Positions 11,367 through 24,800 of a DNA stretch of 64,000 bases are shown here, piece after piece. The notes below the pieces were generated by a model. That model did not search any database, was not told the DNA's origin, and saw nothing but the letters and a program-made list of their open reading frames with translations. Source of the stretch: Bryopsis sp. KO-2023 (lineage: Eukaryota > Chlorophyta > Ulvophyceae > Bryopsidales > Bryopsidaceae). Each line of letters starts with the position of its first letter. The stretch's first letter is position 1. The position numbers and the translations under genes were made by a program. The stretch covers positions 434,001 to 498,000 of the forward strand of contig BSYQ01000013.1 of assembly GCA_030272585.1 (NCBI GenBank), in the 5' to 3' direction.

Positions 11367-13527
11367 TCAGCAAGGACCGGCTGAGTAAACATAAAGCTCA
11401 TTCGGCTCCGAAACGATTATCATGCGTTCGCCATCCGGGGAAAATGTCAATCCCTGTGTGAAAAGACACACATACACTGAAAATTTCAGCAAAAAAGGAT
11501 TTCACCCTCTGTGCAATAATACATCTGATAAAGAACCGCCGAGTCCCCCTCTTTGGTATACGATTTTTGAGAAGGAAAAAAGAGCATTCCTGTTGGTACA
11601 AGATGAACTGACTCCCACCACAGATTTTTTTCTTTTTGAAATTTCCTGCCGAAATAAAAGAAGGCCTGGTGATATCCGAATATCAAAAGACTTCGAATTT
11701 GTTTTTCATTTTCTTTTTTTTCTTTTGACAGAAGCTTGAGAAAAACTTTCAGGATTTGCACCTCGGGTTGCACCCCTGCGATTCCTATGCTCTCCAGCAA
11801 TTCACCCTCCAAATCCACTTTCGACACCGTCTTGCTTTCCTGATTTGAAAACCCCACCAGCCATATTTGATCACTTTCGTTTTCTTTTCAACAAATGAAT
11901 TATTATGTATGCACACGCCCCTGTTGCGCTCATTTATTATAATCTGGGAGGGTTCCTCAATGTCAGTTCAAGTTGATATTAATACAACATACTATTAATT
12001 ATGATTATATTATATTCTTTATTTTGATTGTGTTTGTGAAAAAAAGGCAGCTTCCTAAGCATCAAGAACATTCCTTCAATTTTTCTTTTTCTTTTTTCAA
12101 TTACTTTTCTTGTTCGTGCTTCATTTTTTCATTTTTTTTTCTCTAGCAACAAGCTCAACAGAAATGCCAATCAGAAAAAAACAACTCACCTGTGAAAGAA
12201 TAAAAAGAGACTCATTATCGTTTGAATAATATATTCCAGCCATGTCTCCTATATTCAGATGATGCGATTTAAAAAGAACCTGTCATCCACACACACACAC
12301 CAATTCAATTTTTTTTTCCTTCTCCAAACTTTGTTCGTCTTTTTTACTTCAACACATATAAATCTTTCATGTAATGGCCCTGTTTGTTTGAAGAGTGCAT
12401 GACTAATACTCAACCCACCAATCTTACTAAACGAAAAAGATGTGTGCAAAATTTACCTTGTTTCTTCCACTCAGCGACACCTGCAACACATTTTTGCCAT
12501 TTTTTTCCTCCACAACGTAAAAGCATCGATGCCTGCAGGATCAATCCACCAAATCAATTTATCATTAATATTAATGAGAATAATCAATTTGGCAATTAAC
12601 CAAATTTACCACAAATAATACCACAGCCTGCTTGATTAATCAAAAAATTACATATCACTGTTCCTTGCATTTGCTCACATTTGCAGTTTCCTTGAATTGG
12701 TGGAAAAAAAAAGGGAGAGGGTGGAGGTGGAGATGATGGGGGAGTATCTGTAGTTATTTTATATTATTTTTTTTGCTTTTTTTTGGGGGGGGGGCATTCT
12801 ACCATACTTTAGGTCAAACGCAAGTCCCTCCAAACCGAGGTTTGGTTCCAGTCCAGGCAATTCCACCCAAATCCGGCCCTGCATGCAAATTCAACGACCT
12901 TGTTCTTCTTCAGCAGTTTTGTTTTTTAAACAACGCAAAAACAAATCTCTGAGAGAAGGGTTGCACTCGCAAATCTTTGCCCAAAAAAAAACATGTACAG
13001 TATCAAAAAGTATATTGACAAGCATATACATCCTAGATCCAACTCACGGTTTCTTCCATGTATCCCTGCTTCATGTTCATGAGCTGAATGTGGGATGCCT
13101 CCTCCGCAACGGCAAAGAGCCCCCCCCACATCCATGCAACCCCTTAACATCACAGCAAACTCCTCAGATTCCCTTCGATGCTTTGTCAACCCCCCACCAC
13201 GGCTCTTTTTCCTCTTCTTTTAATATTGTCTCGTTGAAAAACGACGATTTTTCAACATAGTTCACCTTCGGGATCCCTCATCCCTGGTAGATCGAATTCC
13301 TGCATCAGATTTCCGTCCAAATCGTACTCCACCAGCTTTAATGGGGAGCGTGAAACCACCCATATCGTCCCAGTTTCGTGACTATACGTCACGCCGGAGG
13401 CGTTTTCCCAGATGCCCGGCAACGATGCTCTTTTGCATAGACGATATTCGCTCAATGCCCACGGCAAGGCAGAGATCGACATTATCATCGACATGCAGAT
13501 GCCAGCGGCGGCGATGAAACGCGGCAT
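11367..13527 (-). CDS. SdiA-regulated (YjiK-like) beta-propeller protein, probably membrane-anchored
   Basis: Exons on the minus strand: 13527-13266, 13142-13048, 12878-12808, 12532-12457, 12279-12190, about 11875-11762 and 11453-11367. Recurrent propeller motifs occur in the order seen in bacterial YjiK/SdiA-regulated proteins: ASGVTYSHETGTIWVVS, PEGVAWMWGGLFAVAEE, GLEGLAFD, CFYVVEEKNG, DMAGIYYSNDNESLFILSQ and GLTFSPDGERMIIVSEPNEL. With the ATG at 13527 the protein begins with a hydrophobic segment (MPRFIAAAGICMSMIMSISA), likely a signal peptide or anchor. An in-frame ATG at 13701 would add a Pro-rich stretch coded by a long G tract and is less likely. The junction into the 11875 exon has no GT-AG solution in frame. 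The family's function is unknown. Six introns show that the gene is fully adapted to this nuclear genome. Confidence 0.85.
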
Positions 13528-13889
13528 CAAACCCTGTGATGCTATTTTGAGCAGCAACGGAGAGAGGCTGGACGGCGGTGGGGGCTCTGAGACAGGATTG
13601 GAGAGAGAGGAGGGGGGGGGGGGGGGGGCTTTCGAACAAGGGAAGCCAGAGAACGTCATTTCAAGCCAGCTTGCCTTGGATGCTTGTGACCGTCGTATCA
13701 AATTGCCGCATGGCGGCTGAGGGATATGTTTCGGTTATGTGTTGTTTGTTTCAGAGAAGACGACTGGTTTGCTTTTTCGATGCTTTCTTGACACGAGAAA
13801 CAGAAGGAGTCTCAAAATCAACATTTACGGGCCCACACCCTCCCTTCCCCCCTGGCTGGCTAAAAAAAAAGACATCAAGCTGGTTTCCT

Positions 13890-15130
13890 TTAGATATTCC
13901 GCCCATCCGCCGCCAGCAAGTAGGCGTAATCCTCGTAGTAAATCTTTCCGTCCTCGTCGCAGCAGCTCGACATCATCACGTTGATTTCCTCTTCGTTCAT
14001 GGGCTCCCCCTGAGTGGCCATCAAAGTCTTCATCGTCTCGGCATCTATATATCCCACCCCATCTGCATCGATCGCCCTGAAGGCCGACAAGATGCGATGG
14101 AAATCGTCTCGCATCAATTGCTCCTTCTCCTCGACCAGAACTCTTGCCATGACCTGAGTGAAGGGAGAAAAGAATGAGTGGATTTGACAACAGAACGCAT
14201 TCAGTGCTTCTTCCCATGTGGAAAAAGTTCCAAATCCCCCAAATGTTTACATGAATCAGGGTGGTGATGTCTCCTTCTGCTGTTCTGCAATTAACGATTC
14301 TTGGCTACCCAAAGTTTGTGGTGGGAACTGGAAAGCGAATTTTTGATGATGCATGTATGATGATGGCCCAGGTGCGGGGCTGAAAAAACGTTTCAAAAAG
14401 TCGAAAACGAGGTGGTGATATTAGTGGAACATCGATCTCCATCACGACATGTAAGAAAGTTTTTCCTTTGGCGGTCAGACCTTCTCAAAATTCTCCAGAG
14501 TGATGAACTGTGTGTCTTCTCCAATCCCAGCACTCAACTACTGAACACATAAAACATTTTCAACTTCATTGATTTTTTTTCAATTTTTTTCATTGCATAA
14601 ACCCCCTTTGGACCATGGCACAACACTGAGAACATTCTGCTCCCCCCCCTTCCTTCCAGAAGCAAAATCAGAAGAAGAATTGTGGTTGATGTAAGGGTTT
14701 CATGTGGATCTGTGCGAATGCAGACATTTATCTTTACCTTTTCTGAGAACGATTGGAGGTGGGAGGCGTTGGGATTGATGCCCATCGATCGAATCACAGT
14801 GGGTATTTCCCTTCAAACATCAACCCAGATGGACACATTCAAGTCTTTGAAAAATTCAGAAATGTGGGCATTGCTTCAGTTCTTCTGAGAAATATGCAGC
14901 AGTGGACAAAGGGATTGATTGAAGTTGATCTTTAAGGTGGGGGTGCAATTGATCGTTGCAAGTCGTGGGTTCAACGACTGGCCTCGAGGGGGGGGGGAAC
15001 ACCAACGAAAGCAGTCGGCAACGCACCGCTCATCCACCATCTTGGAGCCTTCCCGATGTTCGAACACAAGAAACGCCTCCCTGGCGATTTTTTTGGCCTC
15101 GTCGAGAGGGTCGTCCGTCAAAAACGTCAT
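13890..15130 (-). CDS. DRC8: dynein regulatory complex subunit 8 (EFCAB2-like EF-hand protein)
   Basis: Four exons (15130-15027, 14810-14738, 14537-14481, 14153-13890) splice in phases 2, 0 and 0 to give about 165 residues, near the size of EFCAB2. The segments line up with DRC8/EFCAB2 in order: AREAFLVFEHREGSKMVDER, EIPTVIRSMGINP, FITLENFEK, the basic linker, AFRAIDADGVGYIDAETMKT, GEPMNEEEINVMMS and DGKIYYEDYAYLL. Known role: part of the nexin-dynein regulatory complex linking axonemal doublets and controlling dynein. Both EF-hand loops lack several Ca2+ ligands; the second has Val and Thr at ligand positions 5 and 12, so calcium binding is doubtful. An upstream in-frame ATG at 15199 would add 23 residues. 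It lies about 360 bp downstream of the start of the beta-propeller gene on the same strand. Confidence 0.9.
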
Positions 15131-15902
15131 CGCTGTTACGATCGACGTCCCGAAACCTCGGCCAGAAATAAGCCACCCCGCCTCTGTTCCTCCACGCAAA
15201 TAATGGTGTCACACACTATAATATTCCCCACTCCAATTTACAGGAAAAAAGCTTCCCAACCGAAACAGCATTTAACTGTTCAGAGTTCACTTTGGCAATT
15301 TGTAGACAGGGCTTGGTGGACTGAATGCAGCCAGGACAGAGAAAAATTGACGGAGCAAACAGATTTACAACCCCCCCCCCTATCTCCAGAAATCCCCTTT
15401 TCCCATCATCCCCATTTTTTTTTTCGAGTCGATCGGCCAGGGTGTGTGTGCACAAAACATATCAATCAAATGTTTTTGTCGCTTTCCTCGCAGCATGCCA
15501 AGAGTTGAGAATAAAAGAGTCCAATAATTAAAAAAAAAAGATGGTATGGTCCCTAATGAAGCTCCAAATCCTCCCTGCTGCTCGATCCATATTTCTTTTC
15601 ACCTTTGAAAAGGAAAACAACAGAAAAAAAAACGCAAATATGATTCACACAGAAAAAAAACGTGACATTTTTTCTTTTTTGGAAAGTGCATGGTTTATCC
15701 TCCTCCCCTCCCCCACCCACCCCTTTTTTTTTTCGCCATGGATTTCTTTCTTTTCCTCCAAGAAAAAAAGCAAATGCCGACTTTTCTTTTTTTTTTGGGC
15801 CCGTTTTTTTCCTGTAATATTGAATATTATCATAAGTCTGCAAGCGTTGACTTTTTTTTGCGCCCTTTTTTTTTCCCTGTAATAATAATATCGAAAAAAT
15901 TA

Positions 15903-17239
15903 TCATAACTCTGACTCTTCTCCTTGTTCCTTTTTGGTTTTGTCGCTCATGATCTTGAGTCCGAAGGCGAGTGCAAGTAGGATGACTGGAAGCAACACTT
16001 GGAAAAGTTTCGCTAAGCCGGTGGCTTGAGAGGCAGGGATGGTCGCTCCTCGATTCTTGACGGCCTTTGCTTTTGGAGGACCAGTATCCTAACGAACGAT
16101 TTGAAAAGAAAAAAAATGAATAAAAGAAGTAAAGAAATGGACAGAATCTTTGACGGGAAAAATACTCCACGGACGCAGCAGCAATTAATGGATTCACAAA
16201 AACCATAATTTAGTGACTCGTACGGTATCTAACTCTTTGTTGTTTTCGATACGAAAATATCGAGGTTGAAAACGAAAAAAATATTGTGGGGGGAAAAAAC
16301 AACATTCATTTTTTCTTCTTTCTTTTTTTTTTTTTTTGGGGGGGGGGGAGGAAAGATACAAAAACATATTTATATTCTATTTTAAACATTGAAACACCTT
16401 GAACGTGCCGATTTCATATTGATCGAGCATATCCCTTGCAGCTTTGCTGTGTCCGATTTCTTCAAACGGTTCTGTTGCATCCTTTCCTAGCGAAACCACA
16501 CACTCCGCCAGTGAGGTCGTGAAACGAGCGCTAGGCCATTCACAAGAAAAAAAATAGACAATCGAAAACTCTGCAAGGATCAGCTCCACAGACAAACAGC
16601 AGAATAATCCATTATACATTCTACCGGGACTTGAAAATTATCAAAATCAGATCAACAGAAGTCGGTGGTGAACATCATCTAACAATAGGATGGGATCAGG
16701 GCTTTTGCCTTCTTTTTTTGGCTCAAAAATTAATTCAAACCTGCAGAATTTCCTCTCTGCACTCTGATTTTTTTATTTCTATTTTTTCCTTGGCACAATT
16801 TCAGCGATCGATTTCTTATATGGATTCCTTTGACCCTAATGCGCACGTCAATCCCCATTATTTTTTACTTTTATTTTTTATGGGTCTTTATGCGAAACCT
16901 GGAAAGAGTGTTTCAGCTTTTCAATTTTCGGTTGTGTGTGTTTCTTTTTCTTTTTCTCTTTTTTTCTTAATCGGTGAAAAAATTCTATGAAGGGTGGAGG
17001 AATTTTGATTTTTTTATTTCCACAACAGCCCGAATCACTACCCCAGTGCATAGCTTAGACAACCAAAAAGATTTTCTCGACTCACCAGCGTGCTCGACGA
17101 TGATATCGTCACCCCCTGGGTGGTCGTCCAAAAACTCCGTCACGTCGTAAACCTTCCCATCGATCGCTAGCCAGCAAGAATCCCTCGAGGTGTGCTCCGC
17201 GCATTGCTCCAGAGTGATTACCGCAGTTTCGCTAGCCAT
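15903..17239 (-). CDS. CYB5: microsomal cytochrome b5, tail-anchored
   Basis: Three exons, 17239-17086, 16486-16398 and 16088-15903, join in phases 1 and 0 to give about 142 residues. The N-terminal haem domain has the two axial His ligands in HPGGDD and GHSKAARDML, with CWLAIDGKVYDVTEFLDDH between start and ligand. A polar linker rich in Ala and Lys leads to one hydrophobic segment, LFQVLLPVILLALAFGLKIM, then a short charged tail (KTKKEQGEESEL), the layout of an ER tail-anchored b5. It passes electrons from NADH-cytochrome b5 reductase or P450 reductase to desaturases and hydroxylases. Length and order are typical of plant b5. It starts 326 bp from the divergent EAF6 gene. Confidence 0.95.
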
Positions 17240-17565
17240 CTTGAGAAATACTCTCTTGCCTCCGAACTCCTTTTTTTTTTCTTTTTCGTTCCGACGATAC
17301 GTGTTTTTCTTTCAGTCGAGGTTGGCACGCCCGAGAAAGGAAGCTGGGGATGGTGTCGCACCAGTTCAGCTATTCATTGAAGGGGGGTGTCCAGCATGAA
17401 GACTATGCATGGGATTGCATTACCCCCGAATTGATCAAATCGGGGTCGATTATTGTCACGTGATTTTCTTAATTATTTGTTTATTTTTCCTTTTCTCCGC
17501 CAACGCAGCCGTGCCCTCATCGATTCGTTCGTTTTCGTTTTCGGTTTCGTTTTTGGCTTTGTGCG
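17240..17565. promoter_or_regulatory. divergent promoter region between cytochrome b5 and EAF6
   Basis: The two start codons face away from each other across this short stretch, so both promoters and 5' UTRs must lie here. It contains T runs and a GTTTTCG-rich segment near 17530-17550. No specific core element was identified. Confidence 0.5.
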
Positions 17566-19546
17566 ATGGAGATTCTGGAGCAAATGAAAGTTTTGAGGGA
17601 CCAGTTGGAAACGGAAGTGGAGGAAGCCGAGACTAAGGCGAGCATCTCAGCCACCAGTTTTGAAAACTGGATTAGTCATTAATCCTCTGCAATGATTACA
17701 TTTGTAGGACCCACCAAAAAAATACGATTCAACTTACAATTCCCAGTGACATATAAAATTTTCATGATGATGATGATTTTGAACTGTTTGAAATGATCAA
17801 TTGAAAACACTCACTGAAAGAATATGATCCATGACAAGTGATTGGGCCCCCCGCCCCCCATTTCTTGGGAAATGAGCCTTTTGCAATAAATCTTGAAGTG
17901 AAGTTTTTTTATTTGAGAATGAATACAGGTGGCCGATGAGGAGTACGAATATTTGACGTCAGAATCCAGTCAATTGGGGAACGTTTTGAAGGTGTGTGAT
18001 TATCGATTAAAAAAATTATTCAACTGAACATTATCAGGCAAATGCATTGGCAGGATAAGATGTACGAGAGGGTGTCGATATTAATAATAAGCCAGAGGAG
18101 GGTTTTTTTTTCTTCGTTTTTTTTTTTTGCTCATCGGAAAAGAATGTATGGGTTGAGTTGCGGTCCAAAAAATTGTTTGACTTCGTTTTCACCCCCCCCT
18201 TCTTTTTTTTCAATTGTCGGAGTTTCTTTGGGGGGGGGGAATTATTTTCACCGAGTGATCACCCAATGTGTGAGAAGCAAAAATTTAACCATCAGTAAAT
18301 TCCTCTTATTTTATTTTATTTATTTATTTTTCAGGGGTTTGAAGGATTCCTATCATCGAAGGACACGATTCGAAGAAAATCGAGGCAGCAGCTGAAGCAT
18401 GAAGAGCGTTTGTTCAGTCTGTCATCGAAATCGTCCCAAATTGTGGGTGGTTTCTTTAAATAAATATAAACATTTGTTTAGTAATATCAAAAGGAGCCTG
18501 CACAGAAAATCCTATCAAATTTCTGAAATTGTTTTTGTTGGTGACATGAGTAGGAGTCGAAAACATTGAAAGAAACCTGGACACAGCAAAGCCTTGGGTG
18601 GAATCTATATTATATATATATTTTATTTATTTTATTTTTACGCTCGATCTTTTAGATGAATGGAGTAATGGATACATGGATATGGTCGATTGTCTTGCAT
18701 TCTTTTTCCTTGTTTCTTCGGATATCTGTTTCGAGGCAAAAACAACTTGCTGCTTTTGACTATCTTTTCCCCTTTTTTTTTTTTTGATTTGTTTTTTTTT
18801 TCCCTGTAGACAAAGGAATATGAGCAGCAGTTATTGATGGAGCAGACAATGGAGCAGATCATTCCACACGGTGCCCCCCCAAAAAAGGTATTACAAAAAA
18901 ATGGGTGAATATAGGCTCTTTGAGTTTCTACATTTTGGAAAAGATGTTCATTTTTTTCTATCTTATTTATTTCTACATTCATTGCATATTTCTCAAACTG
19001 ACACGACTTAATGCAACAGCTAAACTCACCACATTTAAAAAGAGAAAAAAACGCTTTAAACCTGTTAACGTACTCATCAGATAAATTCCTGTGATGAGTG
19101 TTTTTTTTTGGATTTTTTTTCCCTCCTAAGGTTCATCCACAGAAAATGCTGACGCAAAAACGCCAAGGGGATAAACAGTATGCAAAAAAAGCAAGGCGAG
19201 TGAGCAATCCTGTGTGAAAAAATATCTTGATTGCTCGTTTTTTTCTTCCGATTTTGTGTCTTTTTTTGTTTAATATGCATTTTTTTTGTTTTGCTGGAAT
19301 GATTTTGCTTTGGTTTTGTATTGCTGGATTTGAACCATTTTCATTTGTAAATATACTTTTGGATTTTTGCAGCGTCGAGAAGCGCTCTGTGTAAATGGGG
19401 ACCTGGGGAAAAGAAGCTTTTTTTTTTTTTCATTCATTTTCTGTGGATATATATACATATATATTTTTTATTACATAGAGATTTATCTAGTTTCCTTCAT
19501 TCATATTTTGCACCAGGGAAAAAAATATATAAAAATTCATGTGTGA
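17566..19546 (+). CDS. EAF6: EAF6/MEAF6-like subunit of NuA4/HBO1-type histone acetyltransferase complexes
   Basis: Exons 17566-17637, 17929-17991, 18335-18442, 18810-18887 and 19131-19199 are all phase 0 and read as one chain. An N-terminal coiled coil (MEILEQMKVLRDQLETEVEE) is followed by the EAF6 signature: EYLTSESSQLGNVLKGFEGF, then a basic stretch and ERLFSLSSKSS. This matches plant EAF6 (GNVLKGFDGFLSS...RLFSLSS) well. EAF6 is a small structural subunit of MYST-family acetyltransferase complexes. The basic tail (KKVHPQKMLTQKRQGDK) is consistent with chromatin contact. The first intron seems to use a GC donor (AAG|GCGAGC), because the GT sites nearby break the frame. A last exon from 19373 reads RREALCVNGDLGKR and then low-complexity Phe/Ile to 19546, so the true C-terminus is uncertain. 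Confidence 0.85.
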
Positions 19547-21826
19547 AAAAAAAGGGAAAAATGGGGGTTAAGTTGCTGTCGAAAGTGTTTCTGTGCAGTT
19601 GCTCCACCTTGAATCAGTAAAAGATTTTATTTTTATTTTTAGACTTTCCATCAATCAAGGATGGTTGGAGCGACATTACTGTTATAATTGTGGGATTTTT
19701 TTTTTCGAGAGTCCGGTGCACCTGGATGATGATTTTTATTGTCTTCCTGTCGACTAAATTGTAGAAACGAATAAAATCAACATTGAAAAGTGCAGTGTTG
19801 CTGAATGTGAGGAAATGGATGGATCGAACAATATGTGGGAAAAAAAAATTGAAAAAAAATGAATTGGAGTGCGAGTTCAATTTCTCATTCTTCATAAAGG
19901 GATGTTTTTTTCAGCTCCAAGAAAAAAATGAGAATCAAATTTTGACATTCAACCCATTTCGGATCGCACGCTTGTCCATGTTCAGTATTTTTTTTTCTCT
20001 CTGGTTTTTTGAAACGATGCTGTTCACTTTTCTTGCTGCATCAGGTCATGTCAGTCAAAACATGCAAATATGAATAAATGTAGAAAAAACAAAACAAATA
20101 AGAATCTCTGGTCAATGCAACACACATTACAGCTTGGGGATATCCACCTACAACCCATTTTTGAGTAAAAACCAATGAAGAATAAATATGCGCATACAAA
20201 TGTCGAAAGAGTAGACCTTTTCTAGCCTTTTTTTCCTCAAAAAATATTGACCTGGTGACCCAATAATTTTAATGCAGATTAAAAAAAAAAAAAAAGAAAC
20301 AACACAATAATCAACAACGAACTAGACGGCTGCGTTTACTGGCAAGTAAACTTTTTTTTCCTCTGAAAACAGCAAATTTTCTTTCGAGTGCCTTCCCCCC
20401 CCCCAATACCAATTAATAATTCAACCCCTCCCAACACCATTCCACAAATACCATTTTTTTTTTTGCTCCTTTTTTCCCCACAACATGCAAGTTTTCTTTG
20501 GTTCGAATGATTGCAGGCTAAAACAGATTTGAAACAACAAAAAAGAAATTGTAAAAAAAAGGGAGACAGAGTCAAACCGGGGTCGAAAAAAACACCCAAT
20601 GGATTTTCACAATGAGAACACATCATTGAAGCTATTTTTAATTTCTCCTTTTCCTTTCACATTTTTTGTGGTGCTTTGCTTTTCACTCTCCTTGTCGGTT
20701 GAAATATATTAAAAAGGAAAAACAAAAACAAACCCCCTTCTCAAATTAGAGCAGAAATAACGAAGAATAACCACTTCAGATGACAGTGTTCTGCAATTTT
20801 TTGCCCCATTTTTTTCCTTTTTTTTTTTCTTCTGACCCCCCAATTTTTCTTATAATTCATCCATCCAAAACCCCACACCAACCCCTTTCAAAACTCAAAG
20901 CACAATTTCCTTCACACCACTCGCAACCAAACAATGCAACCTGCTTTTTAAAACGTCTCTGAATCCACTTTTCCAGCAAATTCCCTCCCAAAAAAATTTT
21001 TGATATGACTCCAACAGTGCATATAAATCAGATAAACAACAAATCCCCTCGAAATCCCTGCCCAACCCACCCACCCGCCCACCCACCCACTCGGGAGAAA
21101 TTAAAACAAAATGGGGCTAAAGAAAAGAGCTAAAATGAAAAAAAAAAACACGAGAAAATGCGATATCACCACCACCGATCCATTGATTTTTTTTTCTGAG
21201 ACGCCGACGAGCCAAAACTGTAGAGCCAGTAAAAATAAATGGGAAAAAAAGAAAGTAAAACAATCCAAGGGGGGGGGGGGATATGCTCGTAAACCAACAC
21301 AAGGTTTTCTTTTCGGAAGCTCTTCTTTTTTTTTCCTCCTTTTTTTTCCCCTTCTGCATCCACGTCGGTACTTTTTCCATTCCATGTCTTTTGTTTTTCA
21401 GCATCGGATGATTGCATCCGAAAAAATCTTTTTTCTTTCTCTTTCTCTTTATCTTTCTCCTTCTTTTTTTTTTTTTAATATTGAGGGGTACACAAAAAAA
21501 AGTGGGTTGGTATCCAGACCTCATCCAAATCAAGCTATGCTCTCCCTCCCTCCTCTGCTATTTTTTCTTTAAATAGATATGAGCGCCTCTTCTTTTTTTC
21601 CTCGAACATTTTTCATGGCGGGAAAGTATTCTCAGCAAAGGAAAAAAAAAATGCTACGAATAATAAGGGTTTTAAATAAGGTGGCAGAGAAACACAGATT
21701 TGTGCAAATATACGCATCCATCTCTAAATCCCACAGAAATTTTTCTAACGAACTCGTTTCGAACCCGCCCCGCCCTCCCTCCCTATTCGAAATATTTCGC
21801 CCACCCATGGCCATCTTTTTTTTTTT
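19547..21826. other. AT-rich intergenic DNA without supported genes
   Basis: Long A and T homopolymers,, scattered C or G runs, and a CCCA-type microsatellite near 21066-21092 fill this stretch. The open frames are Lys/Phe/Ser low-complexity translations with no conserved motif. It separates the 3' ends of EAF6 (+) and the PHT4-like transporter (-). Confidence 0.5.
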
Positions 21827-24800
21827 TCAGCTCCAAGCTTGTTTTTTGGAACTGGCGAAAGCTGTGTATATCAAAAGGCCAAACAATTGAGTGGCAGCTA
21901 TGGGATAGAACATGGCGGTCGACCATGATCCAGTCATGTCCAAGAGGACCCCGACGCTCCACACCCCGAGAATTCCGGGCAAAGCCCCGGCCGTGTTGCT
22001 GATGCCCAGCAGTGCGCTGGCGTATCTGGGCGATAAATCCTGATGGTTACAGTAGAGCCCTGCCCTTGCACAAGTGGCCACCGCGAATGACATGGACAGC
22101 AGGCCCACTATTAAACTTACCCTCCCAGCTGTCAATCCTGTTCCACACAAACAGTCTCTTAAATTGAATGCATGTCTGACGCAGCTCAGACAGAGTTCCT
22201 TTTTTCTATTTCATGCATTATTTAATTTGTTTGTTTATTTATTTATCAACATATATATAAGATATGTGCGTATATTTTTTATATTTTTTTATAATGCAAT
22301 TTGTGATTATTATTATTTTAATATTTTTTCACTTATTATTTAGTATTTTTCGTGGGAGGGGGAGGGCATTTTAACAAGCAGCTATCACAAACCGTGGAGG
22401 AAAAAAGAACCCAGGAGTCCTAATCCAGTTCTTTTCTTAGAAAAAAAAAAATAGCAGCAGGGGTGCTACTTCATCACTCGTGAGTTCCAACAGGTGGGGT
22501 TTTCATATCAAATTGAGTTTGATGGTGCAAACCTGCTGTAGTTGCGGGGGTTAAGATTCCGCAGGCGATCATGCAAATGGCTGACCCCAAGAATGACATC
22601 CCTTGGAAAATTTTTCGAACATTTGTGGTTCTCATACCACCCCCCACCAAACTGTCCGCAGCAGGCCCCACCTGTGAAAAAATTTAAACAAACGAAAAAA
22701 TATTAAATAAAAAATATATATATTATATATATTAAAATTGAAATTATATTTAAATTTCAGGAATTTACGAATTCACACAGTGCTTGATCTGTCCCTACAT
22801 CGAATGTGCATTTTTGTGGCTTTTTAATTTCCTTTCCGAAAATGAAAAAACTCTCCACTTCAGAGAATATCATAAATTAACCACCGCTGAAGGAAACCTG
22901 CTCAATGACTTCCCCATATGCTGCATGAATACTTATAGGTGTGCTTTCTTTTTTTAAACATCGATCCTGAAAAGGGGCGCTTACAAGTGGCGTCATGAGT
23001 GTCATGGCGATGTAGGGAATCACAGTTAGGAAACTCGAGTTCTGAACGTCCAGTTTCAGGGCCAATTGAAAGAAGGAGGGCAGCCACGATAGAAGAGTGT
23101 AGTAGCCCCAATTAAAACAGAAATGCGCTGTGATGATCGCCCACACAGGCACGGATTTGAAAAATTCACCCCACGGAACCTATAACAGACACACACACAC
23201 AGAGAACATCGAAAGTCAAATCAATCAAGGAATCAGAAAAAAAAAAACACTCAGCATCGTTCTTTCTCTTCCCACAAAAAACCCCTAAAGAAAAACGATG
23301 CTGAGCAGATTTTTTTGATTTTGGAAAGGGAAAGAACCGCTGTATCTTCTGCACAGATTCTGGAAAAAAAAAGAAAGAATAAAAGGAAAAAAGAAAAAAG
23401 AAAACACAGCCCACCTTTTCTGCAGCCGTACTTTGGGCATTGACATCTGCAGCCGCATTTTGACTCCCATTTTGAGCCCCATTTTGATCTTTCTTGGCGG
23501 CTGCAGCAAGCTTCGCTTGTTGGTACCTCCACATCTTTGCATCACGTTTTTCTGGACGAACGAAAGGCCACCCGACACACCAGAACAGGCCCAGCAATGC
23601 GAACAAATAAAACACGCATGGCCATCCATACATGCGAATCAGGGGTCCGCATATCAACAATCCGATGGCGCTCCCCATGTCTAGACCGCCAAACACCGTC
23701 GCCACGGCTCGAGCCCTCTCTGTTCCTGGCACTTGGGATGCCATCACATTGGTGGCTGCCGAAGGGGCGAATCCCTCACCCAACCCAACCTACAAAGTAC
23801 CACCCCACAAAAAAAAATTATTAAAAATTATTAAAAATTTCAAACCAAAAACAACAAAAAAGGAAATCGAATTGGAGCAAATTTGGCAGGGATCGTACGC
23901 ACACAAAACACAGGTCCACCATCGATGGTTTTTTCTATTAGAGATGCAATGAATAACAGTCCAATATCAGCAGGAAAAAAAAATTCAAAAAAAGAGCCTA
24001 GGATCGAACGAAAAGCAAAATAGTTCAACAATTTAAACTCAAGTTTTTTACATATCTTTTTCCACTTTTTGAAAGTAAAAACAACATACCAATGCTCGAG
24101 ATGCACACAGTAACCAAAATCCCATGTGAGCGGCGAGTGGGGCAATCAGAGTTCCGAACGACCACAAGGCTACTCCGGACAACAGAACAACCGCTCCTCC
24201 GATTCTATGCATCCCCAAAATCATGCAAAAAAATACAAAAAAGTCAATACACGTGATGAATTTCTCAACATTCATGCATACATGTCTATGTATTTGCGCG
24301 GCGGTTGACCAGGCGGAAGAAGCAAAGTTTTTGTGGTCGCTACTCACTTGGTCGAAATCCACCCTGCAGGAATTTGTGTGACTGTGTAGCCGAAGAAAAA
24401 TGCCGATTGGACGATTCCCCTGCTCGTGGCGCTCCACCCCAAATCCTCCGCCATCGGAATGACGGCCACCGACATGTTAACCTAGTTCCCCCACCAACGA
24501 TTTCTTCTCAGTGTTTGAAGTGCAATTTTACTTCAAATATCGTCATCTATATTTGCTTGCTCTTTTTTGATTCTTTCAGGAGAAGGGGGGGGGATTCCTG
24601 TCATTTGGGGCTGATCGAAAGAAAAAGAAAAATACATATCAAGCAAATCGTGCTTTTAAAGAAACAAATTCATTTACTGGGTCATCGACATTATGAAATG
24701 AATGAATGAAAGATGTGTGTTTTGATTTTTGATTTTTTTTAAATTCTGTTCTGAATTTCTGGCACCATCACACATCCTGAACAGAGTGGAGGCATGCCAC

